Source: Oscillospiraceae bacterium
Lineage (GTDB): Bacteria; Bacillota; Clostridia; Oscillospirales; Oscillospiraceae
Reading direction: 5' to 3'
NCBI GenBank assembly: GCA_020025375.1
Contig: JAHHSF010000040.1
Location: forward strand, 1 to 10,431
Length of the DNA stretch: 10,431 nt
Position numbers and translations under genes: made by a program. Below are positions 6,468 to 10,431 of the stretch, piece by piece. The notes under the pieces are model-generated. The model made no database searches. It was not told the DNA's origin and saw only the letters and a list, made by a program, of their open reading frames with translations. How positions within the stretch are numbered: position 1 is the stretch's first letter; the number at the start of each line of letters is the position of its first letter.

Positions 6468-7225
6468 CACTTTCCACCTCCCAGGTCGAGATGAAAGACA
6501 GCCTTGAACTCCGGGGAGGCCAACACCTCCGCAGGGGGTCCGGCCTTCAGAATGCGCCTGTGGAGGAGGAGGACCTTGTCGGCGTACTGCCCCAGGGTAG
6601 CGAAGTCGTGGGTGGAGAGGAGGATGGACAGGTCGTAGGTCTGACGAATCTCGTCCAGCATGTCCATGAGTTGCCGTTCCCCCTCCACGTCTACTCCGGA
6701 GAGGGGCTCGTCCAGGATGAGGATGTGGGGCAGGGGCTCCAGAGCCATGGCTAACAGCACTCGCTGGAGCTGGCCGCCCGAGAGGGTGCCCATGCGCTGA
6801 TGGAGCAGGCCCTCGGCGTGGGTCCGGGACAGGCAGGCGGCCACCCGTTCCCGCAACTTTCGGGGTACGGGGAGGAAGACCGGCCAGTCCGAGATGGCGG
6901 CGGCGAAGAAATCCAGCACGCTTACCGGGCTGGAGCGGTCAAAGTTGGGGCTTTGGGGGACATAGCCCATGAGTGGCCGGGCCTTCTCGCCCCCAGCCCG
7001 CTGAAAGTCGATGACGCCCCCATGGGGGAGCTGACCCAGGACGGTACGGAACAGGGTGGACTTGCCCGCCCCGTTGGGGCCGATGAGGGCGGTAATCTCA
7101 CCACAGTGGAGGTGAAAGGAGACCCCCTCCAGAATGGACTGCTCCCCGATGGTCACGCTCAGGTCGTTCACCTTCAGGCAGCAGGCTCCGCAACCGGGGG
7201 CATGTTCGTGTTTCAGTACGCTCAT
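6467..7225 (-). CDS. znuC: Metal ABC transporter ATP-binding protein (ZnuC-like)
   Basis: This 252-residue cytoplasmic ATPase powers metal uptake through ZnuB. All ABC motifs are present: Walker A GPNGAGKST 49-57, Q-loop Gln91 in YVPQSPNF, signature LSGGQ 148-152, Walker B ILILDEP 168-174 and switch His206 in STHDF. The start ATG 7225 has GGAGG at 7-base spacing and overlaps the znuA stop by four bases (ATGA), so coupling to znuA is likely. The protein carries an extra N-terminal stretch before the first beta strand with His6, His8, Cys12, Cys15 and Cys16 (HEHAPGCGACC), and a HLHCGE stretch around 38-43. E. coli ZnuC has no comparable Cys cluster. I recall similar Cys-rich starts in other clostridial homologues but could not check. 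Metal sensing or metal handling by this segment is conjecture. Confidence 0.94.
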   Translation of the reverse strand: MSVLKHEHAPGCGACCLKVNDLSVTIGEQSILEGVSFHLHCGEITALIGPNGAGKSTLFRTVLGQLPHGGVIDFQRAGGEKARPLMGYVPQSPNFDRSSPVSVLDFFAAAISDWPVFLPVPRKLRERVAACLSRTHAEGLLHQRMGTLSGGQLQRVLLAMALEPLPHILILDEPLSGVDVEGERQLMDMLDEIRQTYDLSILLSTHDFATLGQYADKVLLLHRRILKAGPPAEVLASPEFKAVFHLDLGGGK

Positions 7226-8136
7226 TTCAGAGCCTCCAAAATGGTGTTGTAGTTCTCCTCCATGGCATCCAGATAGGGCTGGATTCCCTGCCCATCCCCC
7301 GACATGATCATATCCAGCTCATAGACCGCCACTCCGGTCTCGCGGGCAATGGCCTGGGCGGTAGCGTCAGAGCCGTTCTTCTCGGTGAAGATGGCAGGGA
7401 TCTTGTATTCTTCAATCAGACCCACGATTTCTTTGATCTCAGCGGCGGAGGCTTCGCTTCCCTCCTCCTCCTCGATGGCCTTCAGCAGAGTCAGGCCATT
7501 GTCGTGGGCAAAATACTGAAAGCCGTTGTGGAAGGTAATGAGATAAGGGCAGGAGAGGTCGGCATCCTTCAGTGGGTCATTGGGCAGTTTGGCCACCGCG
7601 GCTTCGAAGTTTTCTACATAGCGCTCCTGGTTGTCTGGGTCCAGCTCTTCCAGACCATGGAGGATGCAGTTCATCATCGTGGCGGCCGCCTCCTCGGACA
7701 TCCAGATATGGGGATCGTACTCCGTGTCGTGGTCGTGGCCCTCATGACCCAGAGCAGGGAGCAGGAAACCGGAGCCCGAGTTACTAAATTCAGAGCAGTC
7801 GATGACCGCCGCGTCGGACTGGCCCAGGGCGTCGGCCATAAAGTCCTCCAGCCCTGCGCCGTTCATCACGATGACGTCGGCCCGTTCGATGGACTTCATG
7901 TCGGCCACTGTGAGGGTGTAGTCATGGAGGCAGGAGGCCTGCTGGTTCACCAGCAGAGAGACCTCCACGCCCTCCACCCCCTCGGTGACGGCGGTGGTGA
8001 AGAGGTAAACCGGGTAGGTGGTGGCCAGGATGTGAAGGGTATCATCCTCCCCAGTGGGGGAGGGAGTGGCCCCGCCGCATCCGGCGGTCAGAAGGAGCAG
8101 AGCGGCCAGGAGAGCGGCCAAAAAGTTCTTTTTCAT
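7222..8136 (-). CDS. znuA: Metal ABC transporter substrate-binding lipoprotein (ZnuA-like)
   Basis: This 304-residue cluster-9 solute-binding protein sits outside the membrane. Start ATG 8136 opens a lipoprotein signal peptide (MKKN, hydrophobic core, lipobox LTAGC with Cys20), and GAGG precedes it by 7 bases. A longer in-frame start at 8223 is ruled out because it lies upstream of the promoter. Metal ligands fit the family spacing: His71 (LHDYTL), His143 (DPHIWM), His203 (TFHNGFQYF) and Asp275 (YELDMI), close to the H-H-H-D layout of TroA. A His/Asp-rich loop GHEGHDHD just before DPHIWM favours zinc over manganese, since ZnuA proteins commonly have such a loop. It is the first gene of znuA-znuC-znuB. 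It captures Zn2+ outside the cell and delivers it to ZnuB. Substrate is inferred. Confidence 0.93.
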   Translation of the reverse strand: MKKNFLAALLAALLLLTAGCGGATPSPTGEDDTLHILATTYPVYLFTTAVTEGVEGVEVSLLVNQQASCLHDYTLTVADMKSIERADVIVMNGAGLEDFMADALGQSDAAVIDCSEFSNSGSGFLLPALGHEGHDHDTEYDPHIWMSEEAAATMMNCILHGLEELDPDNQERYVENFEAAVAKLPNDPLKDADLSCPYLITFHNGFQYFAHDNGLTLLKAIEEEEGSEASAAEIKEIVGLIEEYKIPAIFTEKNGSDATAQAIARETGVAVYELDMIMSGDGQGIQPYLDAMEENYNTILEALK

Positions 8137-8161
8137 AAACAGCCTCGATTCTGTCATGGAC

Positions 8162-8176
8162 ATTCTGATACAGAAT
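8162..8176. promoter_or_regulatory. 15-bp palindrome, candidate metalloregulator operator
   Basis: ATTCTG-ATA-CAGAAT is a perfect 6-3-6 inverted repeat. It lies 3 bases downstream of the -10 box and covers the predicted start of transcription, a position where a bound repressor would block transcription. It does not match the Bacillus Zur, Fur or PerR boxes I know, so the binding protein is unknown. A Zur-like or MntR-like regulator is an inference from the gene it controls. Confidence 0.5.
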
Positions 8177-8178
8177 AG

Positions 8179-8207
8179 ATTATACCCTATTTTTTCCCTT
8201 TTGTAAA
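8179..8207 (-). promoter_or_regulatory. Sigma-A promoter of znuA-znuC-znuB
   Basis: On the minus strand TTTACA (8202-8207), a 17-base spacer and a perfect TATAAT (8179-8184) predict a start near 8172, about 36 bases before ATG 8136. It lies between the hydratase terminator and znuA, so the operon is expressed independently of the hydratase. Confidence 0.85.
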
Positions 8208-8234
8208 ATGCGGCTTTACTCATATGTTGCGAAA

Positions 8235-8264
8235 AAAACGAGGATGGCGAACCATCCTCGTTTT
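8235..8264 (-). terminator. Intrinsic terminator of the hydratase gene
   Basis: A perfect 13-bp stem (8235-8247 with 8252-8264) with a four-base loop lies 4 bases beyond the hydratase stop. On the minus-strand transcript it ends in a run of seven U (opposite A 8232-8238). It separates the hydratase from the znu promoter. Confidence 0.92.
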
Positions 8265-8268
8265 CGGG

Positions 8269-10431
8269 TCATTTGGCGTAGTAGTTGATAAGGCACCCGG
8301 CGAGCACGATGTCCCGTTCCTCTCTCGTCATGCCGGGCAGGCGCAGGGTGACGGCCTTCTCGGCCCCATTCTGGATGAGAGTAGCGGGAACTTCCTCATC
8401 ATCCCCCAGGAGGATGTCACGGATGCCTGGAATGTACAGCCGATCCCCGGGCTGGACGTTCCAATCCTTCACGCCCTCAGCGACGAGGGGGAGCATTCCC
8501 CAGTTCACCACGTTGGAGCGGTATCGCTTGGTGGCGAACTCGGCGCACAGGTTGGCGCATCCGCCCAGCACCCGCTGGCAGGAGGCAGCCTGCTCCCGGG
8601 CGGAGCCATCGCCGGGCTTCAAAGCCATGACAAAGGTGCCCAGGCCGGTGGTGTTGGGGTCATGGCCCAGGAGGGCTTCAGTGGCCTGGCCGGCCCGGCG
8701 CTTTTTTTCCTCGGCCTGGACCGCCTTGGCCCGGGGGACGTACTGGGGGTCCTTCCGGGAAAGGGTGAACTCAGCCAGCCGCAAGGGGTTGGAGCGGTAA
8801 GAGGAGGTCTCCCCGGAGGGGATGAGCTCGTCGGTAGTGGTCACCGGATCATAGATGGCGGTGGCGGCGGTGAGGAGCAGGTTTTCCGGCAGAGGAATCT
8901 GCTCGGGCCAGTCGGCAATGTTGGGCCCGTAGACCAGCTCGGTCTCGGGCATGGGCCGGCCCACCCCGAAATAGACCCGGGCCTTGTAGGCTGTGTCGTC
9001 ATATGCCCAGCTCTCCTCGGCGCGGTCGGCGGGGCAGTTCTCCAGCTCGTCCGCCCCGGTAAGGAGGCCACCGTTTTTGGCCGTGGCGGCGATGGAGCGG
9101 GCATCCATAAGGGCTACATAGGAGATTTGGTTGTCCCCCGGCTTGGAGCCCTCCCGGTTGGGGAAGTTCCGGGTAGAGTGGCGGATGGAAAAGGCTCCGT
9201 TGGCGGGCACGTCGCCGGCCCCAAAGCAGGGGCCGCAGAAGCAGGAGCGGATGGAAGCGCCGGAGGCCATGAGGGAGGCAATGTAGCCCTTCTTTGTCAG
9301 CTCCAGGTTGATGGGCATAGAACCGGGATAGCAGGAGAGCCAGAAGGCATCGGAGCCGATGGGCACGCCGTCCAGAATCTCAGCGGCCCGGACCAGGTTT
9401 TGATAGGTGCCGCCGGAGCAACCGGCGATGACGCCCTGGTCCACCCGGAAGCCGCCGTCCACCATCTTGCCCAGCAGGGAGGGGGCGTTTTTCACACCCA
9501 GATGCTCCGCCGTGTCCACGTCCACCTGATGGAGCAGGTCGGCCATGTTGGCCTTGAAGTCCCGAATGGTGTAGGCGTTGGAGGGGTGAAAGGGAAGGGC
9601 GATCATGGGTTCTACCGCCGACAGATCCACCTCAATCACGCCGTCATAGCATGCGCCCAGGCCGGGGGCCAGAGCGGTAAACTGCTCCCCACGTCCCAGG
9701 AGGGCCAGGTGGCTGCGGGTGATTTCGTCGGTGGCCCAGACCGAGGACAGGCAGGCGGTCTCGGTGGTCATCACGTCGATGCCGGAGCGGTAGTCCATGG
9801 AGAGGCTGCCCACGCCGGGGCCGAAGAACTCCATGACGGCGTTCTTCACGATGCCCTCTTTGAAGGTGGCCCCGATGAGGGCCAGGGCCACATCCTGGGG
9901 ACCGACCCCGGGCTTGGGGGCTCCGGTGAGGTGAATGGCCACCACCCTGGGATAGGCTATGTCATAGGTTTTGCAAAGGAGCTGGCGGGCCAGCTCAGGG
10001 CCTCCCTCCCCGATTGCCATACAGCCGTAAGCGCCGTACCGGGTATGGGAGTCGGAGCCCAAAATCATCCGGCCGGGGGCGGCGTACCGCTCCCGCATAT
10101 AGGAGTGGATGACGGCCTGGTGGGCGGGGACAAACTCGCCGCCGTACTTCTTCGCGGCGGACAGGCCAAAGACGTGGTCGTCCTCGTTGATGGTGCCGCC
10201 CACGGCGCAGAGAGAATTGTGGCAGTTGGTGAGAACGTAGGGAAGGGGAAACTGGGTCAGGCCTGAGGCACGCGCGGTCTGGATGATGCCTACGTACGTG
10301 ATGTCGTGGGAAGCCATGGCATCAAAACGTAGCTTCAGTCGGTCCAGAGAGCCAGAGGTGTTGTGGGCCCGGAGAATGGTGTGGGCCATGGTTCCGGTCC
10401 GGGACTCCGGGGGCGGAAGCTGGGTGGGGAC
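8269..10431 (-). CDS. Aconitase-superfamily hydratase (YbhJ-like), 5' end outside window
   Basis: The frame is open to the window edge, with 14 codons upstream of the ATG at 10389; GTMAHTILRAHN matches the inner part of the family's N-terminus, so the true start is off the window. 720 residues are visible. Numbering from Met 10389, likely [4Fe-4S] ligands are Cys324 (AGCSGGT), Cys385 and Cys388 (CFCGPCFGAGD). Other aconitase-like blocks are GSDSHTRYGAYG 111-122, SIRHSTRNFPNREGS 401-415, KPGDGSAREQAA 591-602 and the swivel-domain NWGMLPLV 629-636. All core blocks look intact. Expected chemistry is reversible dehydration/hydration of a hydroxy acid in the cytoplasm. The substrate is not evident: the protein resembles the uncharacterised E. 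coli YbhJ group more than true citrate aconitase. No citrate synthase or isocitrate dehydrogenase gene is in view. It ends in its own terminator, so it is the last gene of its transcript. Confidence 0.9.
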   Translation of the reverse strand, partial: VPTQLPPPESRTGTMAHTILRAHNTSGSLDRLKLRFDAMASHDITYVGIIQTARASGLTQFPLPYVLTNCHNSLCAVGGTINEDDHVFGLSAAKKYGGEFVPAHQAVIHSYMRERYAAPGRMILGSDSHTRYGAYGCMAIGEGGPELARQLLCKTYDIAYPRVVAIHLTGAPKPGVGPQDVALALIGATFKEGIVKNAVMEFFGPGVGSLSMDYRSGIDVMTTETACLSSVWATDEITRSHLALLGRGEQFTALAPGLGACYDGVIEVDLSAVEPMIALPFHPSNAYTIRDFKANMADLLHQVDVDTAEHLGVKNAPSLLGKMVDGGFRVDQGVIAGCSGGTYQNLVRAAEILDGVPIGSDAFWLSCYPGSMPINLELTKKGYIASLMASGASIRSCFCGPCFGAGDVPANGAFSIRHSTRNFPNREGSKPGDNQISYVALMDARSIAATAKNGGLLTGADELENCPADRAEESWAYDDTAYKARVYFGVGRPMPETELVYGPNIADWPEQIPLPENLLLTAATAIYDPVTTTDELIPSGETSSYRSNPLRLAEFTLSRKDPQYVPRAKAVQAEEKKRRAGQATEALLGHDPNTTGLGTFVMALKPGDGSAREQAASCQRVLGGCANLCAEFATKRYRSNVVNWGMLPLVAEGVKDWNVQPGDRLYIPGIRDILLGDDEEVPATLIQNGAEKAVTLRLPGMTREERDIVLAGCLINYYAK

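Noticed and set aside
8137..8223. Longer znuA with start at 8223
   Set aside because: It lies upstream of the predicted -35 and would bury the lipoprotein signal peptide behind 29 charged residues.
8224..10266. A 680-codon open frame on the plus strand, opposite the hydratase
   Set aside because: It mirrors a GC-rich coding frame, is dominated by Gly/Ala/Val/His, shows no known motif, runs through the hydratase terminator, and the minus strand has clear aconitase motifs over the whole length.
1..10431. CRISPR arrays, tRNA or rRNA genes, phage genes, toxin-antitoxin pairs
   Set aside because: No regularly spaced direct repeats, no cloverleaf or rRNA-like stretches, and no protein of these kinds was seen on either strand.

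Overview
The window reads as chromosomal DNA of a moderately GC-rich Clostridia bacterium (Bacillota). An Oscillospirales-type gut anaerobe such as a Flavonifractor, Intestinimonas or Pseudoflavonifractor relative is my best guess. The basis is the GC-rich codon use, the presence of ireB, sigma-A promoters with 17-base spacers, intrinsic terminators, a yybP-ykoY riboswitch that works through a terminator, and a clostridial-looking aconitase-family hydratase. The taxonomy is inference; no marker gene is present.

Layout. (1) Positions 1-2070, plus strand: the end of a surface-polysaccharide gene set, namely the C-terminal half of a GT4 glycosyltransferase followed 12 bases later by an O-antigen-ligase/Wzy-type polymerase. 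(2) Positions 2091-2397: a roughly 307-bp AT-richer remnant of an IS3-like insertion sequence, with both imperfect terminal inverted repeats and the last part of its transposase frame. (3) Positions 2426-2674, minus strand: ireB, encoding the small phosphoprotein of the IreK/PrkC kinase pathway, with its own promoter. (4) Positions 2801-5573, plus strand: a sigma-A promoter, a yybP-ykoY (Mn2+) riboswitch with an overlapping terminator, and a P2-type cation-pumping ATPase, most likely a Mn2+ and/or Ca2+ exporter. (5) Positions 5576-5613: a perfect 17-bp-stem bidirectional terminator between convergent transcription units. (6) Positions 8207 down to 5616, minus strand: a compact znuA-znuC-znuB operon for ABC-type zinc (or manganese) uptake, with a good promoter and a 15-bp palindrome over the predicted start of transcription. 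(7) Positions 8235-10431, minus strand: the terminator and nearly all of an aconitase-superfamily hydratase (YbhJ-like), whose first codons lie beyond the window.

How it fits together. The middle of the window is a metal-homeostasis neighbourhood. A P-type exporter whose leader should allow transcription only when Mn2+ is plentiful faces a cluster-9/ABC-3 metal importer that probably answers to a metalloregulator. The other genes (polysaccharide, ireB, hydratase) appear to be independent neighbours. I do not see a convincing new multi-gene system. The points most worth a second look are the riboswitch/ATPase pairing, the mobile-element remnant directly behind ireB, the repeated N-terminus of the Wzy-like protein, the Cys/His-rich N-terminus of ZnuC and the palindrome at the znuA promoter.
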